Of a stretch of 64,000 nucleotides of DNA, positions 35,042-43,849 are shown in pieces (the first letter of the stretch is position 1; every line of letters starts with the position of its first letter). Origin of the DNA: Hwanghaeella grinnelliae (GTDB taxonomy: Bacteria > Pseudomonadota > Alphaproteobacteria > UBA8366 > Aestuariispiraceae); assembly GCF_004005845.1 (NCBI RefSeq), contig NZ_SADE01000002.1:1294700-1358699 (forward strand). The letters run 5' to 3'. The notes below the pieces were generated by a model. It ran no database searches, had not been told where the DNA came from, and was given only the letters and a program-made list of their open reading frames with translations. The position numbers and the translations under genes were made by a program.

Positions 35042-35712
35042 TGCTCAGTATCAAAAATCTCGACGTCTCAATCGAAGGCGCGCAGATCCTGCGTGGTGTG
35101 AGCTTTGATCTTGAGGCGGGCAAAACAACGGTTCTGATTGGCCGGAACGGTGCCGGCAAGACCACGACCCTGCGCACGGTGATGGGCCTGCAGACCAAGA
35201 CCGGTGGCAGACTGATGCTGGGCAAGACTGATCTCGACCGACATCCCGGCTATGGCCGGGCCAAGCTCGGCATCGGTTACGCACCGGAGGACAGACGTCT
35301 GATCCCGGCCTTCACGGTTGAGGAGAACATTCTCTTGCCCGCCTATGCGACACGTATGCAGCGTGATGAAAGGCAAAGGCGGCTGAACGAAGTCTATGAT
35401 CTCCTGCCTCAACTCAAAACAATGGGTGACCGACCCGGCGGCGGCGTGTCGGGCGGTCAGGGAAAAATGGTCGCGCTTGGGCGCGCCTTGATGGTTGCTG
35501 ATCACGTGTTGCTGCTCGACGAACCCTTCCAGGGTCTCGCCCCTGCGCTCGCGCTCGAATATGCTCAGGCGCTCAAGCGCTTGCGAGAAGCAAGACCCGA
35601 GATCGCCTTCCTGATCACGGAATCGAGTCCCGAACTCCTGTCGTCGATTGCTGACCATTCGCTCCAGATCGAACGCGGCCTGATTGAGATGGAGCACGGC
35701 GAAGCGGCCTAG
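35041..35712 (+). CDS. ABC transporter ATP-binding protein (LivF-like)
   Basis: Protein of 223 residues from ATG 35041, overlapping the LivG-like stop (TGATG). Walker A GRNGAGKTTT is near residue 36, Q-loop APEDRRLIPAFTVEEN, signature VSGGQGKMVALGRAL near 140, Walker B LLLDEPFQGLAP. Last gene of the importer; an intrinsic terminator follows within 40 bases. Together the five genes form a complete Liv-type importer. Confidence 0.92.
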   Translation: MLSIKNLDVSIEGAQILRGVSFDLEAGKTTVLIGRNGAGKTTTLRTVMGLQTKTGGRLMLGKTDLDRHPGYGRAKLGIGYAPEDRRLIPAFTVEENILLPAYATRMQRDERQRRLNEVYDLLPQLKTMGDRPGGGVSGGQGKMVALGRALMVADHVLLLDEPFQGLAPALALEYAQALKRLREARPEIAFLITESSPELLSSIADHSLQIERGLIEMEHGEAA

Positions 35713-35748
35713 TGTCCCCATACTTGTTCTGCATCCGCCGCAGGGAAT

Positions 35749-35777
35749 GGGCGTCTTCGCGATGAAGGCGCCCTTTT
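35749..35777 (+). terminator. Intrinsic terminator of the transporter operon
   Basis: GGGCGTCTTC (35749-35758), loop GCGAT, GAAGGCGCCC (35764-35773) with one G-U pair, then TTTT. It lies 37 bases after the LivF-like stop. Confidence 0.7.
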
Positions 35778-35830
35778 CCGCTCTGGAATAGGCGCCCTGC
35801 TGGCGACACTGCGGCACGGCGGTTCCGTGC

Positions 35831-36162
35831 TCAGTCTTGCGAAGTGACCGACAAGAGTACCGGAATGTCCTTGGGTGTCTTATTGCCTATCAGGAAACGA
35901 CCAAGCTGGGTTCCAACGGCAAGTGTGCTCGCGGCCGCGCCCCGTTGCCAGCGCATCAAGCATGCGAAAGATGTCTTCGGCCTGCTCATTGACGTTGCTG
36001 TCATCGAGGCCGCCCAAGAATCGAACTCGGCGACGGCCTTCGCGCCGTTGAAGCGCGGATCGTCGAGGAATTTGGAACCGGTGCCTAGTTTGGCAGTTGC
36101 CTCGGTATGTGCGGGCTTTGCATGGGGCTTGAAAGGGGCGCGATCGCGGGTGCGACGGGCAC
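35831..36162 (-). pseudogene. Possible decayed gene between transporter operon and GFA gene
   Basis: No intact gene is convincing in the 450 bases after the transporter. On the minus strand one frame reads well in two parts (AKLGTGSKFLDDPRFNGAK and later TQLGRFLIGNKTPKDIPVLL), while the sequence between reads better in another frame (FLGGLDDSNVNEQAEDIFRM), as expected for a gene with frameshifts. The ancestor was not recognised. A plus-strand frame at 35844-36182 is probably its shadow. Confidence 0.25.
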
Positions 36163-36570
36163 TCACACACTGTGATCTTTGAATGGAAGCCCGTCGGACA
36201 GATGGACCCAAGGAAGGATTTCATCCGCGTGGAAGTGGATCGTGGGCTGAACCGTTCGGGAATCCGTCAAAAGCGCCGCATAGAAATGCATTTCTGTCGG
36301 GTACCTGCCCGACTTGAAAAACATCGGGGATCCGCATGTGCCGCAGAAGCCGCGCGTGTTTCCCGGGCTACTGACGAAGCTTGCGGGCTGTTCGCCCGTG
36401 AAACGCCAGCCCCCGTCTTCGTGGCCGATCCATGTTGTGAAAGGGGATGCCGTCGCCCGACGGCAACTTTCGCAGTGACAATGCCCGACCCAGTTGTGGG
36501 GGCCGACAAGTTCGAAAGTGCACGCCCCGCAAAGGCAATGCCCGGTTCGGGTCTGGACGCTTTCCGTCAT
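36163..36570 (-). CDS. GFA-family (glutathione-dependent formaldehyde-activating-like) zinc protein
   Basis: Protein of 135 residues from ATG 36570 (MTESVQTRTGHCLCGA). It holds the GFA zinc cysteines: CLCGAC near residue 12-17, HCHCESCRR near 31-39, and FCGTCGSP near 75-82. The C-terminal half has the HFHADEILPWVHL pattern. Family members bind two zinc ions; formaldehyde activation applies to only part of the family and others have unknown roles. It is transcribed in the same direction as the GlxA-type gene upstream, with 48 bases between. Confidence 0.9.
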   Translation of the reverse strand: MTESVQTRTGHCLCGACTFELVGPHNWVGHCHCESCRRATASPFTTWIGHEDGGWRFTGEQPASFVSSPGNTRGFCGTCGSPMFFKSGRYPTEMHFYAALLTDSRTVQPTIHFHADEILPWVHLSDGLPFKDHSV

Positions 36571-36618
36571 CTGGAAATTTCCTTTCAGGGCTTCGTTACC
36601 GTCTTTGGAGCACTTCAA

Positions 36619-37575
36619 TCATGCGAACATGTTTCGATAATCGCTGATTTGGACGCCGAGTTGTCGCTGGAAAGCACGGCGCATGCGTTGCAGATCCCCG
36701 AAGCCGCTGCTTGCCGCAACTTGTTTGAGGGGAAGATCCTCCAGCAATAGACTTCGCGCGTGGTCGACCCGGACTTTCTCGACAAAGTGTGCCGGCGTTT
36801 CCTGTGTATCGCGCTTGAAATACCTCGTCAGCGTTCGTGAATTCATCCGCGCGGTTTCCGCCATGGTTTCCAGCGACCAATCCAGATGCGGCTGCGAGAC
36901 AATCCGTTCAATGAGCTGCGCAAGTGTTTCATCCTTGGTGAACTGCCCCGCCAAGTGAAACGCGTATTGGCTTTGGCCACCGGTGCGGCGCAGTTGCACG
37001 ACAAGCTCCCGCGCAACGGCAAGCGCGGCGGACGGCCCGCAATCCTGTTGGATAATCGCAAGCGCCAGATCGATTCCCGTCGTTATCCCGGCGGACGTAT
37101 AGATATTGCCCTGTGAAATGCTGATGCGATCCAGATCCCAGCGGACGTCGGCATACTTTCTTGTGTCGTCCAGCCTCGACCAATGGGTGGTCGCCTGTTT
37201 TCCGTCCAGAACGCCAGCGGCCGCCAATACAAGCGCCCCGGAACATACAGAGATAATGCGTCCTTTACCCGATGAGTGCTTTTTTATGGTTTCCAGAAGG
37301 TCGGTATCGGAAATCAGATCATCGACCCCATTGCCGCCCGGAATCAAAAGGTCGTTGCTGCTCGATTCTGACGTAAACCGTGCGTCCGCCGACAACCGCA
37401 ATCCGCAACACGCCCGTACGGTCTTCCCGTCATGCGAAACAAACCGAGTTTGGTATTTCCTTCGGTCGTTAACGCGTGCGGTTTCAAAGGCCTGAACCGG
37501 CCCTGCCACATCCAGCATGTTGACGCCGTCAAAGAGCAAAACGTCAATTTTCCGAGGTTCCAATGGATTGTCCAT
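36619..37575 (-). CDS. GlxA-type AraC-family transcriptional regulator with DJ-1/PfpI domain
   Basis: Protein of 318 residues from ATG 37575 (MDNPLEPRKIDVLLFDGVNMLD). The N-terminal DJ-1/PfpI-like amidotransferase fold includes LLIPGGNGVDD near 95 and the elbow SVCSGALVLAAAGVLDG with the nucleophile-position Cys near 115. The C-terminal AraC double helix-turn-helix includes TLTRYFKRDTQETPAHFVEKVRVDHAR and QVAASSGFGDLQRMRRAFQRQLG. It is divergent from an MFS transporter over an inverted repeat and likely controls that gene in response to an unknown amine or metabolite. Confidence 0.92.
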   Translation of the reverse strand: MDNPLEPRKIDVLLFDGVNMLDVAGPVQAFETARVNDRRKYQTRFVSHDGKTVRACCGLRLSADARFTSESSSNDLLIPGGNGVDDLISDTDLLETIKKHSSGKGRIISVCSGALVLAAAGVLDGKQATTHWSRLDDTRKYADVRWDLDRISISQGNIYTSAGITTGIDLALAIIQQDCGPSAALAVARELVVQLRRTGGQSQYAFHLAGQFTKDETLAQLIERIVSQPHLDWSLETMAETARMNSRTLTRYFKRDTQETPAHFVEKVRVDHARSLLLEDLPLKQVAASSGFGDLQRMRRAFQRQLGVQISDYRNMFA

Positions 37576-37599
37576 TTTTGATGCCTGAATGTCATTTAA

Positions 37600-37633
37600 G
37601 ACAACCGTAAACCATCCTATAAGCCGGGTTGTC
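37600..37633. promoter_or_regulatory. Inverted repeat between the GlxA-type regulator and MFS genes
   Basis: GACAACC (37600-37606) and GGTTGTC (37627-37633) form a perfect 7-base inverted repeat with a 20-base spacer in the 84-base divergent intergenic region. It is a good candidate operator for the adjacent AraC-type protein. Confidence 0.45.
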
Positions 37634-37659
37634 AATACGGTTCAAGAGGAACTCTGCAA

Positions 37660-38856
37660 ATGCAGGTTATGTGGATTAGCCGAAATGTGAACTTCATTGG
37701 TTTGCTGTTTGCCAATACGATTCTTGGGGTAGCCATGCCCATGCTGCTGATCCTGGGAGGATTGACCGGCTTGATGCTGGCCCCGACGGAGGGTCTGGTG
37801 ACGCTGCCGGCCTCTGTTCAGACATTGGCCGGACTGCTGGCCGCTGCGCCGTGTTCCTTGTTCATGGGGCGCTATGGTCGGCGAATTGGCTTTGCGGCGG
37901 GGGGCTGCGTTGCGATTACCGGCGCCTTGTTGGCGACATATGCGTTGATCGCCGATAGTTTCGTCCTGCTGTGTGCGGCCCATTTCGTTCTGGGCGCAGC
38001 ACTGGCGTCGTTTCAGTATTTCCGGTTCGCCGCCGCCGAGGTAGTCAGTACAGAGTGGCAGCCTGTCGCGATATCGCTGATGTTAACCTCCGGCCTTGTT
38101 GCCGCCATCGCCGGTCCGGAGATTTTCATCATGGCCAAGGACGCGTTGGCCCCTATTCCTTTGGCTGGTGCCTATGCCGCCTTGGCCGCTGTTCTTCTGT
38201 TCGGAATTACGCCTCTTGCGGCGGTTAGAATTCCGCGCACCGAGGATCCGAGCCCCAAGTTGAATATCACGCGGTTTTCCGCACTGTCCGAACTTCGCCG
38301 GGGACCGGTACGCAGGGCGGTGGGAATCGCGGCCGTATCCCAAGGCGTCATGATCTTTCTGATGATACCGACGCCATTGGCGATGATAGGCTGCGGGTTC
38401 GTTGAGGCCACCGCGGGCGACGTGATCCGCTGGCATGTCGTTGCGATGTTCGCGCCGAGCTTTTTCACAGGGTTTCTGATCAAACGTTTCGGCGCGGAAC
38501 AGATAGCGATTGCGGGCCTTGTGATGGTTTTGGCTGCAGCCCTGGCCGCCGCGGCCGGCCTATCCGCCGCGCATTTTTACGGGTCGTTGATCTTGCTGGG
38601 CGTTGGTTGGAATTTCGGCTTTATCGGTGCGACCAGCCTGTTGGCCAGTGCGGTGACGGCTGGGGAAAAGGCCGCGATACAAGGGGTCAACGATACGATC
38701 ATTGCGCTTGTGTCCACGGTTTGCGCTTTCGCCGCCGGGTTGGTCGTCACCGGTTACGGCTGGGCGGTGCTTGCCTTTGTCACAATGGCCGTCCTGCTGA
38801 TCACCTTCGTCATACTTGCGATGGGCAGAAAACAAGCCCGGCTGGAACAGATATAA
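37660..38856 (+). CDS. MFS transporter
   Basis: Protein of 398 residues with about twelve membrane segments and the short basic loop GRYGRRIGFAAGG between helices 2 and 3 typical of the major facilitator superfamily. It includes EKAAIQGVNDT late in the C-terminal half, as seen in YcaD/riboflavin-like or drug-type exporters. The substrate is unknown. It is divergent from the GlxA-type regulator gene, whose likely operator lies between them. Confidence 0.88.
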   Translation: MQVMWISRNVNFIGLLFANTILGVAMPMLLILGGLTGLMLAPTEGLVTLPASVQTLAGLLAAAPCSLFMGRYGRRIGFAAGGCVAITGALLATYALIADSFVLLCAAHFVLGAALASFQYFRFAAAEVVSTEWQPVAISLMLTSGLVAAIAGPEIFIMAKDALAPIPLAGAYAALAAVLLFGITPLAAVRIPRTEDPSPKLNITRFSALSELRRGPVRRAVGIAAVSQGVMIFLMIPTPLAMIGCGFVEATAGDVIRWHVVAMFAPSFFTGFLIKRFGAEQIAIAGLVMVLAAALAAAAGLSAAHFYGSLILLGVGWNFGFIGATSLLASAVTAGEKAAIQGVNDTIIALVSTVCAFAAGLVVTGYGWAVLAFVTMAVLLITFVILAMGRKQARLEQI

Positions 38857-38936
38857 GGAAAGGTACACCCGGTCGCCGCGTCGCCGTTGACGGACTTTCC
38901 CTATCGCACAGGGGCCATCGCCAAAACCGATGGCCG

Positions 38937-40193
38937 TCAGGTGCCGTAGCGTGTCAGTTCCAGCCCATCCATGTCGATCTCGGGTGTTTTGCCCATAACC
39001 ACATCGGCGACCGCGCGGGACGATCCGCAAGCCATTGTCCAGCCCAGCGTGCCATGGCCGGTATTCAGGAACATGTTGGCATAGCGCGTTTTGCCGATCA
39101 CGGGCGTGCCGTCGGGCGTCATCGGGCGCAGGCCGGTCCAGCCTTCCGCCTTTGAAACATCGCCGCCTTTCGGGAACAGGTCGTTCACCACATAGCGCAC
39201 GGTGTCGGTCTTGTGTGCGCCGAGCTTCGCGGAATAACCGGCGATCTCCGCCTGGCCGGCGACACGGATACGGTCGCCAAGACGGGTGATCGCAACCTTG
39301 TGCGTCTCGTCCATGATGGTCGATTGCGGCGCGGCGTCCCCGTCGGTGACCGGCAGCGTGATCGAATAGCCCTTGATCGGGTAGATCGGGGCATCGATGC
39401 CGATTGACCGCAACAGGCTGGGCGCGAAGGGCCCCATGCAGCAGACGAAGGCATCCGCCTCATGTGTGCCTTCGTCGGTCAACACTTTCTCCACACGGTC
39501 CATGCCGGTGGTAACGCCCTGGATGTTCACATTGTAATGGAATTGCACACCCATTGCCTCGGCCTTCTTCGCCAGGCCCTGCGTGAACATGCGGCAGTCC
39601 CCGGTGCGGTCGGCCGTCAGCCGCAAGCCGCCGACGAATTTCTCCTTCACGTGTTGCAGGCCCGGTTCGACGGCGATGCAGCCGTCCTTGTCCAGGACCT
39701 CGAAGGGGGAATCGAACTCAGCGAGCACGTCCTGGTCGGCCTTCGACCCGTCGAGCTGCTTCTGGGTTCGGAACAATTGCAGCGTGCCTTGTTCGCGCAA
39801 GTCGAAGTCCAGCGGCACGTCGGCCAGCAGGTCCTTCAGGGCCTGCTTGCTGTAATTCGACACACGGACCATGCGGGATTTGTTGATCCGGTAAGCCTCT
39901 TCATTGCAATTGGCGAGCATCTGCAGGCCCCAGGACCACATGCGGGGGCTGACCATGGGATAAATGAAAAGCGGCCGGTGGCGCATGAACAGCCATTTGA
40001 CGGCCTTCATGGGAATGCCGGGCGCAGCCCAGGGGGAAGTCATGCCGTAGGAAAGCTCACCCGCATTTGCATAGCTGGTTTCCAAGCCGGGCTCGCGCTG
40101 GCGGTCCAGCACCAGAACCTCGGCCCCCGCACGGGCCAGATAATAGGCCGTGGTCACGCCGATCACACCGGCACCCAACACGATGACTTTCAT
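38937..40193 (-). CDS. dadA: D-amino acid dehydrogenase
   Basis: Protein of 418 residues, DadA length. It oxidatively deaminates D-amino acids (classically D-alanine) at the membrane using FAD. The dinucleotide-binding motif VLGAGVIGVTTAYYLARAG starts at residue 4, and the FAD-family segments include SYANAGELSYGMTSPWAAPG near 40, GDCRMFTQGLA, and the C-terminal GWTGLRPMTPDGTPVIGKT and LNTGHGTLGWTMACGS. No alanine racemase gene is adjacent; the next gene upstream on the same strand is a ThDP enzyme. Confidence 0.93.
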   Translation of the reverse strand: MKVIVLGAGVIGVTTAYYLARAGAEVLVLDRQREPGLETSYANAGELSYGMTSPWAAPGIPMKAVKWLFMRHRPLFIYPMVSPRMWSWGLQMLANCNEEAYRINKSRMVRVSNYSKQALKDLLADVPLDFDLREQGTLQLFRTQKQLDGSKADQDVLAEFDSPFEVLDKDGCIAVEPGLQHVKEKFVGGLRLTADRTGDCRMFTQGLAKKAEAMGVQFHYNVNIQGVTTGMDRVEKVLTDEGTHEADAFVCCMGPFAPSLLRSIGIDAPIYPIKGYSITLPVTDGDAAPQSTIMDETHKVAITRLGDRIRVAGQAEIAGYSAKLGAHKTDTVRYVVNDLFPKGGDVSKAEGWTGLRPMTPDGTPVIGKTRYANMFLNTGHGTLGWTMACGSSRAVADVVMGKTPEIDMDGLELTRYGT

Positions 40194-40282
40194 TCAGCCA
40201 TACCCCCAATAACAATCGGTGTTCTTTTACCGATCATACCGAGGCTAAGTGCAAAACAATAGGGGGATCTGAAGACCGTCGC

Positions 40283-42004
40283 TCAACTGAAATACGGAAG
40301 ACCTTTTTCCTTTGCGGCGTCCACCCAGTTGGGTACGAAGGGGACGATCTTGTCCTGGCTAGGCACCATGACCTCGATGAAGTTCGCGCCGGGGTTCTCA
40401 ATCGCGTCTCGAAGCGTCGACTCGATCTCGCTTTCGGACGTGATCCTGGCCGTCTGGAAACCGAAGCCTTCCGCCACTTTCACATAGTCGACCGGTCCGA
40501 AGTCGGTCGACCAAGGCTCGTCCACCTCATCCAGCAGAATAGCCTCGCCCCTGATCCAGCCGAAGGTGTCGTTCCGGGTCAGAATGACGGTGACGTTCTT
40601 GCCCGACCGGCGGATCGTTTCGAAATCGCCCAGCACAAAGCCGAGCGATCCGTCTCCGGTAAACGAGATCACCGGACCGTCGGAAGCGAAAGACGCCCCG
40701 ATTCCCGCCGGTACCGAATAGCCCAGCGCGCCCATCGAATAATTGGTGATGTACCGCCGCCCGGCTTCGCGAATGGACAAAAGCGCGGAGGGGTAGATCG
40801 CGCTGACGCCGGGTTCCGCCGTGACGATCGCATTCGCCGGCAGCATCGCGTCCAATGCCTGCGTCAGTTTCACCGGGGAGATTGTCCCTTCCGGCATCTG
40901 GATGTTGGAATTGAAGACCGTGTCCAGTGCGGTCCGCTTCATCGGGTTCAGATCGATCTTCTCCCGCACCAGACCGGGATGCTCGCGATGGATCAATTCC
41001 ACCATGTAATCGAGCGTGGCGCGGGCATCGCCGGCCAAGCCGACTTTCAGCGGAAAATTGTTGCCGATATGGGCCTCAGCGATGTCCAACTGCAGGAAAG
41101 TCTTCGACGCCGGGTCGCCATAGAGTTTCCAGTGGTCCGTACCGGCCGAGTCCGTGTTCGTGCCGACGAAGAAGATCAGGTCGGCGTCCCGGACAGTGTG
41201 GTTCGCATATTCCATCCCGCCGCGCGCGCCGACGACGCGCAGGGACAGCGGATGCGTTTCCGGAATGGTCCCTTTGCCCGGCGTGGTCGTGCCGACGGGT
41301 ATCTGCAACAGTTCGGCAAGGGCGAGCACGGCTTCGGTGGCGTGCGAGATCAGCGCGCCTTGGCCGCAGACGATGACCGGCTTTTCCGCCGAGATCAGCA
41401 GATCCATCGCAGCGCGGATTTTGCCATGATCGGCGACTGGCCGGTGCGCCGGATAGGTCGCGTATTCCGGTTCGGCATAGAGATCGGTTAACTCAGCCGT
41501 CTCGTGGAAGATATTCGCCGGAACGCGGATATGAACCGGCGCGGGACGGCCGGAGGTGGCGACCCGAAAGGCACGGCGCATCAGGAACGGGATGTCCTTC
41601 ACGTCGGTAAGGGTGAAGGATTCCTTGCTGATACTGTCGTATAGGGCGGTCTGGTCGACGCCGGTCAGACCATGCCGCTTGTCCGCATTCACGGGAATAT
41701 CCGAACTGAAAAAGATGATCGGGACAGAGCTGAGATAGGCTTCCGTGATGCCCGGCGTGCAATGGGTGACGCCGGGGCTGGGTGCTTCCAGTACGGCGGG
41801 ACGGCCGGTGATCTTCGCATAGGATTCCGCCGCGTAGGATGCGGTGCGCTCGTCCCGGGTCAGGACGAATTCGATATCCGAATGGCGCCGCCATTCTTTG
41901 TACCAGCCGATGGTGGTTTCGCCGGGTAGGCCGAAGACATGCCGAACGCCATGCAGTTCCAACATTTTTAAGATGACTTGCGCGCCGTTCATTTGCACAT
42001 CCAC
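40283..42004 (-). CDS. Thiamine-diphosphate-dependent enzyme, acetolactate synthase-like
   Basis: Protein of 573 residues from GTG 42004 (ATG 41992 is an alternative). It has three-domain ThDP architecture: PYR domain with FGLPGETTIGW and the catalytic Glu in DERTASYAAESYAKITGRPA near residue 55, a central domain ending VGARGGMEYAN, and the PP domain with the GDGSLGFVLGDFETIRRSG metal site near 455 and the NDTFG segment. It is not clearly the biosynthetic acetolactate synthase because no small subunit is adjacent; sulfoacetaldehyde acetyltransferase or benzoylformate/oxalyl-type decarboxylases are alternatives. It is divergent from the FMN glutamate-synthase-like gene. Confidence 0.85.
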   Translation of the reverse strand: MDVQMNGAQVILKMLELHGVRHVFGLPGETTIGWYKEWRRHSDIEFVLTRDERTASYAAESYAKITGRPAVLEAPSPGVTHCTPGITEAYLSSVPIIFFSSDIPVNADKRHGLTGVDQTALYDSISKESFTLTDVKDIPFLMRRAFRVATSGRPAPVHIRVPANIFHETAELTDLYAEPEYATYPAHRPVADHGKIRAAMDLLISAEKPVIVCGQGALISHATEAVLALAELLQIPVGTTTPGKGTIPETHPLSLRVVGARGGMEYANHTVRDADLIFFVGTNTDSAGTDHWKLYGDPASKTFLQLDIAEAHIGNNFPLKVGLAGDARATLDYMVELIHREHPGLVREKIDLNPMKRTALDTVFNSNIQMPEGTISPVKLTQALDAMLPANAIVTAEPGVSAIYPSALLSIREAGRRYITNYSMGALGYSVPAGIGASFASDGPVISFTGDGSLGFVLGDFETIRRSGKNVTVILTRNDTFGWIRGEAILLDEVDEPWSTDFGPVDYVKVAEGFGFQTARITSESEIESTLRDAIENPGANFIEVMVPSQDKIVPFVPNWVDAAKEKGLPYFS

Positions 42005-42193
42005 GAAAGGCCCCCCATTTTTGCTATTTGGCCGAGGGACAAGAGTTACACGGGTCGGTGCGCTCGGTCGAGCGGAGAGGAAATTTGCGACCTTACCCCG
42101 ACCTGTGCGTTAAATGTAGAGCGGGCAACACCTTCTTGGGGCCGCGCCCTCTCAACGAAACCCGCACCCCACAGCTTTATAGAGAGGCAATCA

Positions 42194-43828
42194 ATGCTGG
42201 ATTTAATTCAACGCGCGATCATCCCAATCGTTGCAGCCGCCGTTTTGGTTCTGTCGCTCTTATTCTCATGGATATGGCTGGCGGTGTTGTGCATCCCGAT
42301 CGTCGCGCTGGGGATTTATGATTATTTCCAGGATCGTTGGACGATTACCCGGAACTTCCCGGTAGCGGGTCGGATACGGTGGCTGTTCTACAAGTTGCGT
42401 CCCTATCTGCACACCTACATCGTCGAAGATGATCTGCATGGCACCCCGTACTCATACGAGGCCCGCAATCTTGTTCATACCAGGGCGCGAGGGGAAACCG
42501 ATACGCACCCTTTTGGAACGGAAAGAGATGTCGATAGTGAGGAATATTACTGGATCGGTCATTCCATCGCCCCGGAACCGAACCCGGATGAAAAGCCGCG
42601 CGTCATGGTCGGGAACGATCAGTGCAAGCAACCCTATTCCGCCTCGCTCCTCAACATCTCGGCAATGAGTTTCGGGGCGTTGTCCGCCAATGCGGTCAGG
42701 GCCCTCAATATCGGCGCCAAGAAAGGCGGCTTCTATCACGACACCGGGGAAGGCGGCCTGTCGGCCTATCATTTGGAGCCGGGCGGGGATGTGGTCTGGG
42801 AGCTAGGCTCCGGCTATTTTGGCGCACGCGACAAGGATGGAAATTTCGATCCGGAAAAGTTCAAGGACACGGCCCAGCGGGACGCGGTCAAAATGACGGA
42901 AATCAAATTGTCGCAAGGCGCCAAGCCGGGCCATGGAGGTATGTTGCCCGCCGCCAAGGTGACGGAGGAGATCGCCCGGGTTCGCGGTGTTCCCGCGCAT
43001 CAGGACTGTCTTTCGCCGCGTGGCCATTCGGCCTTCTCCACGCCCATCGAATTGATGGAGTTCGCGGCCCGTATGCGGGATCTGTCAGGCGGAAAGCCGA
43101 TTGGCGTGAAGTTGTGCATCGGTCATCCGCACGAGCCCTTTGCCTTGGTCAAGGCGATGCTGGAAACCGGCATCAGGCCCGATTTCATCGTCGTCGACGG
43201 TGGTGAAGGGGGAACCGGTGCGGCCCCGCTTGAATTGTCCGATTGGGTGGGAATGCCCCTGTCGGAAGGGTTGGTGCTTATGCGCAACGCGCTTGAAGGG
43301 GCGGGCCTCAAGGAAGATGTGAAGCTGGCCGCCAGCGGCAAGATGTATTCCGGCATGGGGCTGGCCTATGCCATCGCGCAGGGTGCCGACTGGTGCAACG
43401 CCGCGCGCGCCTTCATGCTGTCGATCGGCTGCATCCAAGCGCAACGCTGTCATCTGGGAACATGTCCGACCGGCGTCACGACGCAGGATGCCGGCAGGCA
43501 GCGCGGGCTTGTGCCAGAGGTACAGGGCGAGCGCGCGGCGCGCTTCCACGAAAAGACTCTTCTGGCGTTATCCGACATTGTGGCCTCCGCCGGGTTCAAA
43601 CATCCAAGTGACCTTCAACCGCACCATCTGATGCACCGTGTCGGGACCGAGCGTGCGGTGCCGATGGACAAGATCAGGACCTTCCTGCCGAAAGGCATTC
43701 TGTTGGAGGAACCTGAAGATACAATCTATGCCGATTGGTGGGCGGCCGCTCGTGCCGACAGCTTCAAACCTGCCTTGGACCTTGCTGCCGCCAGGACGGG
43801 CAAAAAGGTCCAGTATGACGAGATTTGA
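42194..43828 (+). CDS. FMN-binding glutamate synthase-family protein, membrane-anchored
   Basis: Protein of 544 residues from ATG 42194. Two N-terminal membrane segments (residues about 8-45) precede the glutamate synthase FMN/2-oxoglutarate barrel: SAMSFGALSANAVRALNIGAKKGG near 150, HQDCLSPRGHSAF, VDGGEGGTGAAP near 335, and the iron-sulfur cysteines in CIQAQRCHLGTCPTG near 415. There is no glutaminase domain and no small (beta) subunit gene nearby, so it is not standard GltB. Such stand-alone GltS-like proteins are widespread with unproven function. It is divergent from the ThDP enzyme gene. Confidence 0.85.
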   Translation: MLDLIQRAIIPIVAAAVLVLSLLFSWIWLAVLCIPIVALGIYDYFQDRWTITRNFPVAGRIRWLFYKLRPYLHTYIVEDDLHGTPYSYEARNLVHTRARGETDTHPFGTERDVDSEEYYWIGHSIAPEPNPDEKPRVMVGNDQCKQPYSASLLNISAMSFGALSANAVRALNIGAKKGGFYHDTGEGGLSAYHLEPGGDVVWELGSGYFGARDKDGNFDPEKFKDTAQRDAVKMTEIKLSQGAKPGHGGMLPAAKVTEEIARVRGVPAHQDCLSPRGHSAFSTPIELMEFAARMRDLSGGKPIGVKLCIGHPHEPFALVKAMLETGIRPDFIVVDGGEGGTGAAPLELSDWVGMPLSEGLVLMRNALEGAGLKEDVKLAASGKMYSGMGLAYAIAQGADWCNAARAFMLSIGCIQAQRCHLGTCPTGVTTQDAGRQRGLVPEVQGERAARFHEKTLLALSDIVASAGFKHPSDLQPHHLMHRVGTERAVPMDKIRTFLPKGILLEEPEDTIYADWWAAARADSFKPALDLAAARTGKKVQYDEI

Positions 43829-43849
43829 GGAAAGTTGGGGGAGGGTTCG

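Noticed and set aside
37660..38856. MFS gene as a drug-efflux pump of a named type
   Set aside because: Only general MFS features are visible; naming a substrate would be guesswork.
38913..38935. GGCCATCG/CGATGGCC hairpin between the MFS gene and dadA
   Set aside because: No T-tract in either direction and only an 8-bp stem; could be a weak bidirectional terminator but not supported.
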